DNA of 64,000 bases from Sphingomonadales bacterium (GTDB lineage: Bacteria > Pseudomonadota > Alphaproteobacteria > Sphingomonadales > Sphingomonadaceae), in NCBI GenBank assembly GCA_009995225.1, contig JAACPW010000003.1:62001-126000 (forward strand). Reading direction: 5' to 3'. Positions 28,919 to 38,518 of this stretch are shown piece after piece. The translations under genes were made by a program, and so were the position numbers. The notes under the pieces were generated by a model that was given only the letters and a program-made list of their open reading frames with translations, was not told the origin of the DNA and ran no database searches. Numbering within the stretch: the stretch's first letter is position 1; each line of letters opens with the position of its first letter.

Positions 28919-29614
28919 ATGACCGCAATCACCACCTTCACCCCCACCCGCCGCCGTTTGCTGGTCGGCGTCGCCAGCGGGGCGACGTTGCTGTTGCTCC
29001 CCGCCTGCGCAAGCACCGGCGGCTTCAGCATGGTCGAAGCCGTGCGGCGGATGCTGCTGCTGGCATCGGAAAACGCCTTTGCGCGTCTGACCCAGCCCGG
29101 CGGGTTCTGGGATCAGCAGGTGGCGCAGGTGGGCCTCAATCAAGTTCTCGGCACGCGCGGCGATGTGCTGTCGCGGATCCTGACGTCGGCGTTGGTCAAG
29201 GACCGGCTGGAAGAACGCTTTGCCGACTTTGCTATCGACGCGAGTTTTCGCGCAGCGCCCGTGGTGACCGATGCGATCCAGATGATCGGTTTTGACAATG
29301 CCATCGCACTGGTGCGCGGCGGGCCGACGGCGGCAAGCACCTTCCTGCGGGGCGAGGTTGGCCCTGCGCTGATCGATGCCGTGGTGCCCGAACTGGGCGA
29401 GGCGATCCGGCTGAGCCGTGATCCGCTGATCGGGCAGGCGCTGTCCGTGCTGACCGGGGTGGATGCCACCGGCGTGGCCGACCGCTTCGGGCGCGAGGTC
29501 GATGACGCAATCTGGGGCGAAATCGCGCGCGAGGAAGCCGAGATCCGCACTGATCCGCAAAGCACCCGCGATCCGCTGTTGATCGGCGTGTTCGGCGGGT
29601 TGGGGCGAATCTAG
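28919..29614 (+). CDS. DUF4197 family exported lipoprotein
   Basis: A 231-residue protein. The N-terminus has TRRRLLVGVASGATLLLLPAC, split as a twin-arginine stretch, a hydrophobic core and a lipobox Cys near residue 31, so Tat or Sec export and lipidation are likely. The mature part is the helical DUF4197 domain (GFWDQQVAQVGLNQVLG, LEERFADFAIDASFRAAPV). A GGGAG-type site lies about nine bases before the ATG. Its stop codon shares the bases CTAG (29611-29614) with the convergent DUF2490 stop. Function unknown. Confidence 0.85.
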   Translation: MTAITTFTPTRRRLLVGVASGATLLLLPACASTGGFSMVEAVRRMLLLASENAFARLTQPGGFWDQQVAQVGLNQVLGTRGDVLSRILTSALVKDRLEERFADFAIDASFRAAPVVTDAIQMIGFDNAIALVRGGPTAASTFLRGEVGPALIDAVVPELGEAIRLSRDPLIGQALSVLTGVDATGVADRFGREVDDAIWGEIAREEAEIRTDPQSTRDPLLIGVFGGLGRI

Positions 29615-30270
29615 AACCGGTATGTCACGACGGCTTGCGGGATATGGTTGATCTTGTCACGCCGGATTGCGTTGGGTGAAAGGACAAGCCAATAGATCGC
29701 GCCGACGTCCAGATTGGCCGTTACGGTATGCGTGATGCCCGCCTGCGCGCGCCACTGATCGGTGGAAAATCCGCGCCCAAATCTGCGGGATTGTAGCAGG
29801 ACAAGCCACTCGCCGCCCACCACCGCACGCCAATTGCGTCCCAGCGGTTGCCGATAATGCACCCGCTGGCGAAGGCGCAGTTCCACCCGGTCGGCAGAAT
29901 CGAAAAAGCGTTCTTCCAGCCGGGTGCGCAATTCCAGTCGGCCAGGGGTGAACACGGCTTGCTGATGCACGCGCACTTCACTGAAACCGTCCTCAGCCTC
30001 GAAAATGCCGATCCCGCCACCGACCCGCGTGTCACCGTCTAGCGGGTGCTCCACTGTCACGCGCAGGTTTTGCAGGTCGCCCCCGACAGCTGAGCCGCGC
30101 CATCTTTGGCTTGTGTCGATTGTCAGGATAGTGCCTTCCGCCACTTCCCCGACGGCGATGGCGTTCAGCCAGAATTGCGTGTCTTCTTCGGCGGCAACTG
30201 CTTTGGATGGTTGCCAAGCCGCGCAGGTGGCGGCAAGCAGCAGCGAACATCTGATCGCACCGGGAATCAT
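29611..30270 (-). CDS. DUF2490 family outer-membrane beta-barrel-like protein
   Basis: A 219-residue protein with a signal peptide (about 1-25, ending AVAAE). The mature protein begins [13 protein letters not shown] and alternates amphipathic strands ([37 protein letters not shown]), ending in VVTYRF, whose terminal Phe is typical of outer-membrane barrels. This matches DUF2490, a predicted porin-like family. The ATG at 30270 gives the full signal peptide. Its start lies 55 bases from the divergent aldolase gene. Confidence 0.8.
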   Translation of the reverse strand: MIPGAIRCSLLLAATCAAWQPSKAVAAEEDTQFWLNAIAVGEVAEGTILTIDTSQRWRGSAVGGDLQNLRVTVEHPLDGDTRVGGGIGIFEAEDGFSEVRVHQQAVFTPGRLELRTRLEERFFDSADRVELRLRQRVHYRQPLGRNWRAVVGGEWLVLLQSRRFGRGFSTDQWRAQAGITHTVTANLDVGAIYWLVLSPNAIRRDKINHIPQAVVTYRF

Positions 30271-30325
30271 GATGGCCGCATATGGGCCGCCTTTCCGGCT
30301 GGCAAACATATACCAGGAGACTCCA

Positions 30326-30982
30326 GTGAAATTCTTCGTCGACACCGCCGAGATCGAACCGATCCGCGAACTGGCTGCCACGGGCCTGCTTGATGGGGTG
30401 ACCACCAACCCTTCGCTGATCGCCAAGTCGGGCCGCGATTTCATGGACGTCACCCGCGAGATCTGCGGGCTGGTCGATGGCCCGGTCAGCGCCGAAGTGG
30501 TGGCGCTGGATCACGAAACGATGATGAAAGAGGCCGAAGTCCTGCGCAAGATTGCGGACAATGTCTGCATCAAGGTGCCGCTGACGGTCGATGGCCTCAA
30601 GACCTGCAAGGCGCTGACGGGGGAAGGCACGATGGTCAATGTGACGCTGTGCTTCTCGGCCAATCAGGCGCTGTTGGCGGCCAAGGCGGGGGCCAGCTTC
30701 ATCTCGCCCTTCGTCGGCCGGCATGACGACAACGGCTTTGACGGGATGGACCTGATCGAGGACATCCGCCTGATCTACGACAACTACAATTTCGCCACCG
30801 AAATCCTCGTGGCATCCGTGCGCCACACCACCCACGTGCTGCAGGCCGCCAAGATCGGCGCCGACGTGATGACCGCGCCGCCCAAGGTCATCCACGATCT
30901 GTTCAAGCACGTGCTGACCGACAAGGGCATCGAAGGCTTCATGGCCGATTGGGCCAAGACGGGTCAGAGTATCCTCAAGTAA
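30326..30982 (+). CDS. Transaldolase / fructose-6-phosphate aldolase family (TalC/FSA type)
   Basis: A 218-residue TIM-barrel aldolase. It shows [12 protein letters not shown], the [10 protein letters not shown] motif, Lys near 86 in CIKVPLT (the Schiff-base lysine position), the [19 protein letters not shown] strand and SPFVGRHDD. These short enzymes act as transaldolases in the pentose phosphate pathway or as fructose-6-phosphate aldolases; sequence alone does not separate the two here. The start is a GTG at 30326 with AGGAGA at 30315-30320. Its TAA overlaps the cobT ATG by one base (TAATG). Confidence 0.93.
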   Translation: MKFFVDTAEIEPIRELAATGLLDGVTTNPSLIAKSGRDFMDVTREICGLVDGPVSAEVVALDHETMMKEAEVLRKIADNVCIKVPLTVDGLKTCKALTGEGTMVNVTLCFSANQALLAAKAGASFISPFVGRHDDNGFDGMDLIEDIRLIYDNYNFATEILVASVRHTTHVLQAAKIGADVMTAPPKVIHDLFKHVLTDKGIEGFMADWAKTGQSILK

Positions 30983-32817
30983 TGGTCGACCAATCCCCGC
31001 TCGATCTGTTCAAGCAGGCGCTGACCGGCGCGTCGCGTGCCATCGCGCGCGACGCCGAGGTCGAAGTTGCTTGGAGCGCCGATGTGCCCGGCGCTGCGGG
31101 CAACCGCTTTCGCGTGCCTTTGCCGGGGCGCGATCTGCCAGTCGATCAGGTGACCGAGGCACGGGGTTTTGCGGATTCGTTCGCCTTGAAATTGCGCCAC
31201 CACAATGCTGCGCTCCATGCCAAGTCGGCACCGCCCGAACCGATTGCACGTGCCTGTTATGATGCGATCGAACAGGTGCGTTACGAGGCGTTGGGCGCAA
31301 ACCGATTTGGCGGGATGCGCGCCAACCTTGATGCCGCGACCGAGCTGCGCACGGCAGGCGACAAGATCGTACGCGCGCAGAACTCTTCCGAAGTGCCCTT
31401 GCAAACCGCGCTTGCGCTGCTGGTGCGTCAGGCGCTGACGGGCGAAGCCGTGCCGGCCAAGGCGCAGGGCGGGCTGGAACTGGTGCGCGATTTTCTTGAA
31501 GAGAAAGTCGGCAAGGATTTCGGCGCACTGGCCGACAGCCTGAGCGATCAGGCAACCTTCCAGAAGCTCGCGCTCGACATGCTGCGCGAACTCGATCTCA
31601 CGCGGCCCACCGAGAACCCCGACCAGAGCGATACTGACGACGCAGACGACGACGCGCCCAGTGATGACAGCCAGGGAGAGGACGACAGCCCCAGCGAAGG
31701 CGATCCCCAGGCTGCCGAAATGGCGGGCGAGATGGCTGAAGGCGACGGAGAGGGTGAGGAAAGCTCCGACAGCCAGACCGACAGCGACATGTCCGAAGGC
31801 GAGCCCAATGACGAAGGCGACGCCTCCAACGCGCCCGTGCGCCCGAATCGCCCGCAGGCCGAAATCCCGCCGAGCGTCGATTACAAAGCCTTCACCAACC
31901 GCTTCGATGAAGAAGTCGCCGCGCCCGACCTGTGCGACGCGGAAGAACTCGACCGGCTGCGCGCCTATCTCGACAGCCAGCTGACGGGCTTGCAGGGCGT
32001 GGTCACGCGGCTCGCCAACCGCCTGCAACGCCGCTTGATGGCGCAGCAGAACCGCAGCTGGGATTTCGACATGGAGGAAGGCGTGCTCGATGCCGCACGC
32101 CTCGCCCGCGTCATCATCTCGCCCGGCACCGCGCTCAGCTACAAGGTCGAACGCGATGTCGAGTTCAAGGACACCATCGTCACGCTGCTGATCGACAATT
32201 CGGGCTCGATGCGCGGGCGGCCCATCAGCATCGCCGCGATCAGCGCCGACATTCTGGCGCGCACCTTGGAGCGCTGCGGGGTCAAGACCGAGATCCTCGG
32301 CTTCACCACCCGCGCATGGAAGGGCGGGCAGAGCCGCGAGGCCTGGCTCGCCGATGGCAAGCCGCAAAACCCCGGCCGTCTCAACGACCTTCGCCACATC
32401 ATCTATAAGCAGGCCGATGAACCGTGGCGCCGGGCGCGCCGCAATCTCGGGCTGATGATGCGCGAAGGCCTACTGAAAGAGAACATCGACGGCGAGGCGC
32501 TGATCTGGGCGCACAGCCGCCTGCTCTACCGCCCCGAAGAACGCCGCATCCTGATGGTGATCAGCGACGGCGCGCCCGTGGACGATTCGACGCTTTCGGT
32601 GAACTCGGCGGGTTATCTTGAGGCGCACCTGCGCAGCGTGATCGAGTGGATCGAGAAAGTCTCGCCGGTGCAGCTGGTTGCGATCGGTATCGGCCACGAC
32701 GTGACCCGCTATTATCGCCGCGCGGTGACGATCATGGATGTGGAGCAACTCGGCGGGACGATCATGGAGCAGCTGGCGGAGTTGTTCGAGGATGAGAAGG
32801 GGGTTAAGCGGAAGTAA
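30982..32817 (+). CDS. cobT: Cobaltochelatase subunit CobT
   Basis: A 611-residue protein. CobT, with the AAA+ partner CobS and the large subunit CobN, inserts cobalt into hydrogenobyrinic acid a,c-diamide in aerobic cobalamin synthesis. The N-terminal half includes [21 protein letters not shown] strongly acidic linker (about 215-300) precedes a C-terminal von Willebrand A domain with the MIDAS motif DNSGS at 405-409. The ATG at 30982 is coupled to the aldolase stop. No cobS, cobN or DnaJ-like gene lies in the window. Confidence 0.93.
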   Translation: MVDQSPLDLFKQALTGASRAIARDAEVEVAWSADVPGAAGNRFRVPLPGRDLPVDQVTEARGFADSFALKLRHHNAALHAKSAPPEPIARACYDAIEQVRYEALGANRFGGMRANLDAATELRTAGDKIVRAQNSSEVPLQTALALLVRQALTGEAVPAKAQGGLELVRDFLEEKVGKDFGALADSLSDQATFQKLALDMLRELDLTRPTENPDQSDTDDADDDAPSDDSQGEDDSPSEGDPQAAEMAGEMAEGDGEGEESSDSQTDSDMSEGEPNDEGDASNAPVRPNRPQAEIPPSVDYKAFTNRFDEEVAAPDLCDAEELDRLRAYLDSQLTGLQGVVTRLANRLQRRLMAQQNRSWDFDMEEGVLDAARLARVIISPGTALSYKVERDVEFKDTIVTLLIDNSGSMRGRPISIAAISADILARTLERCGVKTEILGFTTRAWKGGQSREAWLADGKPQNPGRLNDLRHIIYKQADEPWRRARRNLGLMMREGLLKENIDGEALIWAHSRLLYRPEERRILMVISDGAPVDDSTLSVNSAGYLEAHLRSVIEWIEKVSPVQLVAIGIGHDVTRYYRRAVTIMDVEQLGGTIMEQLAELFEDEKGVKRK

Positions 32818-32849
32818 TTTTGTTTAATCTGGGCATAGGGGATGGTGAA

Positions 32850-33533
32850 TTGAATACGGCTCAGTCGGCACCGCATAGCGATCTGCTCCCGCGCGTCCTC
32901 GCTCCTTATGGCGTGGATGCCAAAAGCGTGAGCGCGCAACATGATTTTGTCAATCACCACATCGCCACCTTGGAAACATCAGCCAACGAAACGATCGCAC
33001 GGACGGGGTTTGTCCTGAAACGGGCAAGCGAAGGGTTTGGGATCGGCTACAAGGTTCCTCTGGCAGTGATCGCCATGGGACAAGCGATGCTGGGCATTGA
33101 TCTTGCCGTTGCAACGCCTTTCATGGCGTCTAATCCTGCGGCGTTCACAGCAGCAGCAATGGGTGCTGTTTTTTGGGGCTATCAATCCTTAGACAGCGAA
33201 CAGAAAGCCACATTGCACACCATGATCGGAGAAGCCTTCGATTTCGGTGTCGAACTTGTGAAGACGATCGTCGAGTTTTGTATCAGAACGCTTACGAGCA
33301 TCCTCAATTCTGACGAACTTGCCGAACTCAAACGATATGTCGCCGAATTTGCAGAGGCGCTGGGATCGAGCCTCTACGAGGTCACTGGCCGGATCTATGA
33401 CCGAGTAACAGAAATCGCCGGAACTGCCGGTGCGGCGATAACCAGTGCCGGATCGGCGGTCAGTTCTTCTGCAAGCACAACATTCTCGAAGGGCAAATCG
33501 CTCATCTGGAAAAACAAAGATGGAAACCCATGA
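32850..33533 (+). CDS. Unrecognised protein with a hydrophobic centre
   Basis: About 227 residues; I recognise no family. The N-terminal 60 residues are polar. A long hydrophobic stretch follows (about 71-115, VPLAVIAMGQAMLGIDLAV then TAAAMGAVFWGY), perhaps two membrane segments, then helices rich in Val, Glu and Leu and a Ser/Ala/Thr-rich tail. GC is visibly lower than in neighbours, with more A/T in third positions. No good ATG exists. I chose the TTG at 32850 because of AGGGGAT at 32837-32843; TTG at 32820 is the alternative. It begins 32 bases after cobT and overlaps the nitroreductase gene by four (ATGA). Confidence 0.6.
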   Translation: MNTAQSAPHSDLLPRVLAPYGVDAKSVSAQHDFVNHHIATLETSANETIARTGFVLKRASEGFGIGYKVPLAVIAMGQAMLGIDLAVATPFMASNPAAFTAAAMGAVFWGYQSLDSEQKATLHTMIGEAFDFGVELVKTIVEFCIRTLTSILNSDELAELKRYVAEFAEALGSSLYEVTGRIYDRVTEIAGTAGAAITSAGSAVSSSASTTFSKGKSLIWKNKDGNP

Positions 33534-34192
33534 ACGTCACCGATGCCGTCACCACCCGCCGGTCGATCCGCGCGTTTCTTGACAAGCCTGTCGATCTGGC
33601 CACCGTCACCCGCGTGATGGACACCGCACGCTGGGCGGCGTCGGGGTGTAATTATCAGCCGTGGGAAGCCAGCATCCTCACCGGCCACCCGCTCAAGGAC
33701 TTGCAGGCGAAGATCATCGCCGATGGCCCGCAGGCGGCAGAGTATGACTGGGCCGCGCCGGGGCAGGAGGATGCCTACAAGGAGCGCCTCAATGCGGTGT
33801 CTGCGGGCATGTTCGGCGCTATGGGGATTGCCCGCGATGACGGCGCGGGGCGGATGGCGGCGATGACGCGCAATGCCACCAGCTTCGATGCGCCCGCCGT
33901 GATGTTTGTCTATTTCCCGCGCCTGATGAAAGAGCCGCAGTGGTCGGACGTCGGCATGTGGCTGCAAACCGTCGCGTTGCTGCTGCGCGAGGAGGGGCTC
34001 GATTCCTGCTGGCAGGAATATATGGCGCTTTATGCCACCACGATCCGCGAATTCCTCGGGCTCGATCACGAACGCTACATGTTCTTTTGCGGGATGGCGA
34101 TCGGCTACCGTGATCCGGACGCGCCGCTCAACAATTTCGAGCGTGAGCGCGTGTCGCTGAACGAACACGTGAAGTTCATCGGCTTCGAGTGA
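33530..34192 (+). CDS. Nitroreductase family flavoprotein
   Basis: A 220-residue FMN-dependent oxidoreductase. TTRRSIRAFLDKPVD at the start gives the Arg residues that bind the FMN phosphate. WAASGCNYQPWE, FDAPAVMFVYFPR, WSDVGMWLQTVALLL and the closing GMAIGYRDP complete the family pattern. Such enzymes reduce nitro groups, quinones or enones with NAD(P)H; the substrate is unknown. The ATG overlaps the preceding stop (ATGA), so translation of the two is probably coupled. Confidence 0.92.
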   Translation: MNVTDAVTTRRSIRAFLDKPVDLATVTRVMDTARWAASGCNYQPWEASILTGHPLKDLQAKIIADGPQAAEYDWAAPGQEDAYKERLNAVSAGMFGAMGIARDDGAGRMAAMTRNATSFDAPAVMFVYFPRLMKEPQWSDVGMWLQTVALLLREEGLDSCWQEYMALYATTIREFLGLDHERYMFFCGMAIGYRDPDAPLNNFERERVSLNEHVKFIGFE

Positions 34193-34236
34193 GGCGGCTT
34201 GCACAGGGGTAAGGGATTGGGGCAAAGGCCGCTGCC

Positions 34237-35688
34237 ATGACCGACGCGCCTCTGAAAATGTTCAACTCGCTCACCCGCGAACTCGAACCCTTCACCCCCG
34301 TCCACCCCGGCGAGGCGCGCGTCTATACCTGCGGGCCGACGGTCTATAATTACCCGCATATCGGCAACATGCGCGCTTACGTGTTCGCAGATGTGTTGGG
34401 GCGGACGCTGTCTTGGAAGGGCTACAAGCTCACCCACGTCATCAACATCACCGATGTGGGCCATCTGACCGACGATGCCGACGCGGGCGAGGACAAGATG
34501 GAACGGATGGCGGCGGCGCAAAAGCAATCGATCTGGGACATCGCCGAGCATTACAAGCAGGTCTTCTGGGCCGATGTGCGCGCGCTGGGCATCCGCCAGC
34601 CGGCGCAGTGGACGGTCGCGACCGATTACGTTCCGCAGATGATCGACTTTGCGAAGGGGATCGCGGACAAGCACTGCTACGAATTGGAGAGTGGGCTCTA
34701 TTTCGATGTCTCGACAGTGGTCGATTACGGGCGTTTGGCACGTGCTGTGACCGAAGACGGCGAGGGCCGGATCGACAGCGTCGAAGGCAAGCGCAACGCC
34801 GCAGACTTCGCGATCTGGCGCAAGACCCCGCCGGGCGAGACGCGGCAGATGGAATGGGATTCGCCGTGGGGCCGGGGCGCGCCGGGCTGGCATCTCGAAT
34901 GCTCGGTGATGAGCGGCGAAGTGCTGGGCTTTCCCTTCGACATTCACACCGGCGGGATCGACCACCGCGAAATCCACCACCCCAACGAAATCGCGCAGAA
35001 CCAGGCGCATTGCTGCACGAATGGCCTTGATGATCCGAAGAATTCAGGCGCGAAGATCTGGATGCACAACAACTTCCTGGTCGAGCGCAGCGGCAGGATG
35101 AGCAAGTCCTCGGGCGAGTTTCTGCGGCTGCAACTGCTGATCGACCGGGGCTATCACCCGCTCGCCTACCGCTTGATGTGCCTGCAGGCGCATTATCGCT
35201 CCGAACTGGAGTTCTCATGGGAGGGCTTGGGTGCGGCGCTGACGCGGTTGAAGCGGATGGTGATGGCGGTGGGGCCGCTCGCCGATGTCGCCGCGCAGCC
35301 CGAAGCGGAACACCAGAAATTCGCGCCCGTGCTGGCCAAATTCGATGCGGCGATGGCGGATGATCTCAACACCGCAGTCGCGCTCACCGCGCTCGACGAG
35401 GCGCTGGCGGTGAAGAAGGTCGATGCCGGCATCAAGCGTGCGGTGATCGAGGATATGGACGCGGTGCTGGGTCTGGACCTGTTCGGCCTCACCCGAGAGA
35501 CCTTGCGCATCCGGCCCAAGGCCGCGACGATCACCGAAGCCGAAATCGACACCGCGCTCGCCCGCCGCAAGGAGGCACGCGCCGCCAAGGACTTCGCCGC
35601 CTCGGACGCGATCCGCGATGAGCTTGTGGCAGCCGGCATCGAAGTGATGGACGGCGATCCGCTGGGGTGGGATTGGAAGCTGGGTTGA
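34237..35688 (+). CDS. cysS: Cysteinyl-tRNA synthetase
   Basis: A 483-residue class I synthetase charging tRNA-Cys. The zinc Cys is in YTCGPTVYNYPHIGNMR, which also holds the HIGN motif. WHLECSVMS and GGIDHREIHHPNE follow, and RMSKS is the KMSKS loop. The C-terminal helical region ends with the usual RKEARAAKDFAASDAIRDEL, here preceded by ALAR. Length is slightly above E. coli CysRS (461). It starts 44 bases after the nitroreductase gene. Confidence 0.97.
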   Translation: MTDAPLKMFNSLTRELEPFTPVHPGEARVYTCGPTVYNYPHIGNMRAYVFADVLGRTLSWKGYKLTHVINITDVGHLTDDADAGEDKMERMAAAQKQSIWDIAEHYKQVFWADVRALGIRQPAQWTVATDYVPQMIDFAKGIADKHCYELESGLYFDVSTVVDYGRLARAVTEDGEGRIDSVEGKRNAADFAIWRKTPPGETRQMEWDSPWGRGAPGWHLECSVMSGEVLGFPFDIHTGGIDHREIHHPNEIAQNQAHCCTNGLDDPKNSGAKIWMHNNFLVERSGRMSKSSGEFLRLQLLIDRGYHPLAYRLMCLQAHYRSELEFSWEGLGAALTRLKRMVMAVGPLADVAAQPEAEHQKFAPVLAKFDAAMADDLNTAVALTALDEALAVKKVDAGIKRAVIEDMDAVLGLDLFGLTRETLRIRPKAATITEAEIDTALARRKEARAAKDFAASDAIRDELVAAGIEVMDGDPLGWDWKLG

Positions 35689-35695
35689 AGAATCC

Positions 35696-35715
35696 CCCTC
35701 CCGCTTGCGGGAGGG
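35696..35715. repeat. Short palindromic (REP-like) hairpin after cysS
   Basis: Nine-base arms (35696-35704 and 35707-35715, CCCTCCCGC type) around a TT centre, seven bases after the cysS stop. Similar CCCTCCCGC...GCGGGAGGG elements are dispersed in many alphaproteobacterial genomes. There is no T-run, so it is not a standard terminator. Confidence 0.75.
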
Positions 35716-35773
35716 ATTAGGGTTGGGCAAGAGACGCTAAACACTGTGTGCAGGACAGGCCCACCCCCGGCCC

Positions 35774-35789
35774 CTCCCGCAGGCGGGAG
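35774..35789. repeat. Second palindromic hairpin, adjoining the dehydrogenase ribosome binding site
   Basis: Seven-base arms (CTCCCGC at 35774-35780, GCGGGAG at 35783-35789) around AG. This is the same element type as at 35696-35715, in a 111-base gap. Its 3' arm runs into the GAGAGGAG ribosome binding site of the gene starting at 35800. Confidence 0.7.
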
Positions 35790-35799
35790 AGGAGAAAAC

Positions 35800-36738
35800 A
35801 TGACAATCGTAGCCATCTCCGGCCTGATCCGCCCGATGCTCGAACACCGCCTGCCGCAAGGCCTCGACGTGCGCTGGTTCATGTCGGCCGAGGAAGCGAA
35901 GACCGCGGTGGCCGAGGCTGAAATCGGCTGGTTCGACATGAATGACCAGCAGGCGATGGCCGATACGCTGCGGGCGGCCACGAAGCTGAAATGGCTCAAT
36001 TCGATTTACGCGGGCCTCGATTTCCTGCCGATGGATGTGCTGATCGAACGCGGTATCACGGTCACCAACGGCGCCGGCATCAACGCGATCACCATTGCCG
36101 AATATGTGGTGATGGGGATGCTCAACATCGCCAAGGGCTACCGCGATGTGGTGCGCGCGCAGGAGCGGCGCGAGTGGCTGCTCGACAGCCCCGGCAAGCG
36201 CGAGCTGGCGGGATCAAAGGCGCTGCTACTGGGCTATGGCGCGATCGGCAAGCTGATCGAACCGCGGCTGGCCGCCTTTGATGTCGAGGTCAGCGTGGTG
36301 CGGCGCTCTGCCGGCGAAAACACCCTTGGCCCCGATGAATGGCGCGCGCGGCTGGGCGAATTCGACTGGGTCATCCTCGCCGTGCCCGCCACGCCCGAAA
36401 CCGAAGGCATGATCGGGGCGGAAGAACTGGCGGCGATGAAAAGTGACGCGGTGATCGTCAACATCGCGCGCGGCTCTGTGATAGATCAGCCCGCGCTGGT
36501 GGACGTGCTGGAGCGTAAGGCGATCGGCGGCGCCTTCCTCGATGTCACCACGCCCGAACCGTTGCCCGCCGACCACCCGCTGTGGCGCCTCGATAACGCG
36601 CATATCTCGATGCACCTGTCGGGCCGCGCGCAATCCCAGATGTTCATCCGCAGCGGCGACCGTTTCCTCGACAATCTCGGCAAATATTTGCGCGGCGAGC
36701 CTGTCGCGCCGATTTTCGATCCGATGCTCGGCTATTGA
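35800..36738 (+). CDS. D-2-hydroxyacid dehydrogenase family protein
   Basis: A 312-residue NAD-dependent enzyme. The Rossmann motif GYGAIG lies near 146-151 (ALLLGYGAIGKL). The catalytic Arg is in VNIARGSVID, the Glu in TTPEPLP and the His in SMHLSGRA. It reduces 2-oxoacids or oxidises D-2-hydroxyacids; the substrate is not evident. The active-site His sits in a HLSG context rather than the common HxGW. It precedes the acetolactate-synthase-like gene by 109 bases on the same strand. A GAGAGGAG site precedes the ATG. Confidence 0.9.
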   Translation: MTIVAISGLIRPMLEHRLPQGLDVRWFMSAEEAKTAVAEAEIGWFDMNDQQAMADTLRAATKLKWLNSIYAGLDFLPMDVLIERGITVTNGAGINAITIAEYVVMGMLNIAKGYRDVVRAQERREWLLDSPGKRELAGSKALLLGYGAIGKLIEPRLAAFDVEVSVVRRSAGENTLGPDEWRARLGEFDWVILAVPATPETEGMIGAEELAAMKSDAVIVNIARGSVIDQPALVDVLERKAIGGAFLDVTTPEPLPADHPLWRLDNAHISMHLSGRAQSQMFIRSGDRFLDNLGKYLRGEPVAPIFDPMLGY

Positions 36739-36742
36739 TCCC

Positions 36743-36756
36743 GCCGCACGTGCGGC
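36743..36756. repeat. Perfect 14-base palindrome in the dehydrogenase-ALS gap
   Basis: GCCGCACGTGCGGC, four bases after the dehydrogenase stop, followed by a T-containing stretch. It may be an operator or a weak hairpin; its core resembles neither parS arm. Confidence 0.4.
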
Positions 36757-36847
36757 TTGGCGCTTTTCTGCAATACAACGCGGCTAATGCGGTTCATGAC
36801 ATAGTGGCAGCCGGGGGGCTGCGCGCAGCAATGGGGGGATTGCGAGC

Positions 36848-38503
36848 ATGACCGAGACACAGAAGGCATCGGACCTTTTCATCAAATGTCTTGAGGCCGA
36901 GGGTGTGGAATACATCTTCGGTGTTCCGGGGGAAGAAAACCTCGATTTCCTTGAAAGCCTGTCGAAGTCCGAGAAGATCAAGCTGATCCTCACCCGCCAT
37001 GAACAAGGCGCAGGCTTCATGGCCGCAACCTATGGCCGGCATACGGGCAAGACCGGCGTGTTCCTTGCCACCTTGGGGCCGGGGGCGACGAACATGGTGA
37101 CCGCGGTGGCCTATTCGCAGCTGGGCGGGATGCCGACGCTGGCGATCACGGGGCAGAAGCCGATCAAGAAATCGAAGCAGGGCCGTTTCCAGATCCTCGA
37201 TGTGGTGGCGATGATGGGGCCGATCACCAAATACGCCCACCAACTCGCCAGCGCGGACAACATCCCCAGCCGCGTGCGCGAAGCGATCCGGTTGGCCGAG
37301 GAGGAAAAGCCGGGCGCCACGCACCTCGAATTTCCCGAGGACATCGCCGAAGAGCACACCACCAGCCAGCCGATCCCGGCCAGCCTCGCACGGCGGCCGT
37401 CAGCAGAACAAAAGGCGGTGCGTCAGGCGGTGCTCGCTATCGAGAGCGCGAAGGCTCCGATCCTCGTCATCGGCGCGGGTGCCAATCGCAAGATGACCGG
37501 ACGGATGCTGCGCCAACTGATCGACAAGACCGGCATTCCATTCGTCACCACCCAGATGGGCAAGGGCGTGGTCGATGAACGCCATCCGCTGTTTCTGGGC
37601 TGCGCGGCGCTCTCCGCGGGCGATTTCGTCCATCGCGCCATTCAAGACGCCGATTGCATCGTCAATATCGGCCATGACGTGATCGAAAAGCCGCCCTTCT
37701 TCATGCAGGCGGGCGGGCCGACCGTGATCCACCTCTCGACCAAAACCGCCGAGGTCGATCCGGTGTACTTCCCCCAGATCGAAGTGATCGGGGATATCGC
37801 CAATGCAATCTGGCAGATCAAGGAAGACGTGGTGCCGCAGGGGCGGTGGGATTTCCGCAGGATGCTGGAATACCGTACGGCTGAAGTTGCGCACACGCAG
37901 CCGCTGGCGGATGATGCGCGCTTCCCGATCTTCCCGCCGCATCTGGTGGCGCAGGTGCGCGCAGGCATGCCGGAAGACGGAATCATCTGCCTCGATAATG
38001 GGGTTTACAAGATCTGGTTCGCACGGGGCTACGATGCCTACCTACCCAACACCGTGCTGCTCGACAATGCGCTCGCCACGATGGGCGCCGGGCTGCCGAG
38101 CGCGATGATGAGCGCGATGCTGTATCCGACACGCAAAGTCATGGCGATCTGCGGTGATGGCGGGTTCATGATGAATTCGCAGGAGATGGAAACCGCCGTC
38201 CGGCTGGGCCTCAATCTCACGGTGCTGATCCTGCGCGACGATGCCTACGGCATGATCCGCTGGAAGCAGGCCAACATGGGCTTTGCCGATTTCGGGCTGA
38301 CCTATGGCAACCCCGATTTCGTCAAATACGCCGAAAGCTACGGCGCCATCGGCCACCGTGTGACGTCATCGGAACACCTGACCGACCTGCTTGAACATTG
38401 CCTTGGCACACCCGGAGTGCATCTGATCGATTGCCCGGTTGATTACACGGAAAACGACCAGATACTGAACCACGATATCAAGCGGCTGAGCAAGGAGCTT
38501 TAA
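36848..38503 (+). CDS. Thiamine-diphosphate enzyme of the acetolactate synthase type (AlsS-like)
   Basis: A 551-residue enzyme with the three ThDP-family domains. The N-terminal pyrimidine-binding part has the catalytic Glu (RHEQGAGFMAATYGR) and GPGATNMVTAVA. The central domain has APILVIGAGANRK. The C-terminal part has the ThDP motif starting ICGDGGFMMNSQEMETA. Acetolactate synthases join two pyruvates to 2-acetolactate. No small regulatory subunit (ilvN) follows, so it resembles the catabolic type or another ThDP decarboligase. It pairs with the aldehyde dehydrogenase 124 bases downstream, across a palindromic repeat. Confidence 0.86.
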   Translation: MTETQKASDLFIKCLEAEGVEYIFGVPGEENLDFLESLSKSEKIKLILTRHEQGAGFMAATYGRHTGKTGVFLATLGPGATNMVTAVAYSQLGGMPTLAITGQKPIKKSKQGRFQILDVVAMMGPITKYAHQLASADNIPSRVREAIRLAEEEKPGATHLEFPEDIAEEHTTSQPIPASLARRPSAEQKAVRQAVLAIESAKAPILVIGAGANRKMTGRMLRQLIDKTGIPFVTTQMGKGVVDERHPLFLGCAALSAGDFVHRAIQDADCIVNIGHDVIEKPPFFMQAGGPTVIHLSTKTAEVDPVYFPQIEVIGDIANAIWQIKEDVVPQGRWDFRRMLEYRTAEVAHTQPLADDARFPIFPPHLVAQVRAGMPEDGIICLDNGVYKIWFARGYDAYLPNTVLLDNALATMGAGLPSAMMSAMLYPTRKVMAICGDGGFMMNSQEMETAVRLGLNLTVLILRDDAYGMIRWKQANMGFADFGLTYGNPDFVKYAESYGAIGHRVTSSEHLTDLLEHCLGTPGVHLIDCPVDYTENDQILNHDIKRLSKEL

Positions 38504-38518
38504 GCGCACCGTCGGCTT

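Noticed and set aside
34161..34176. parS-like core CACGTGAA near the end of the nitroreductase gene
   Set aside because: Only the eight central bases match; the outer arms do not.
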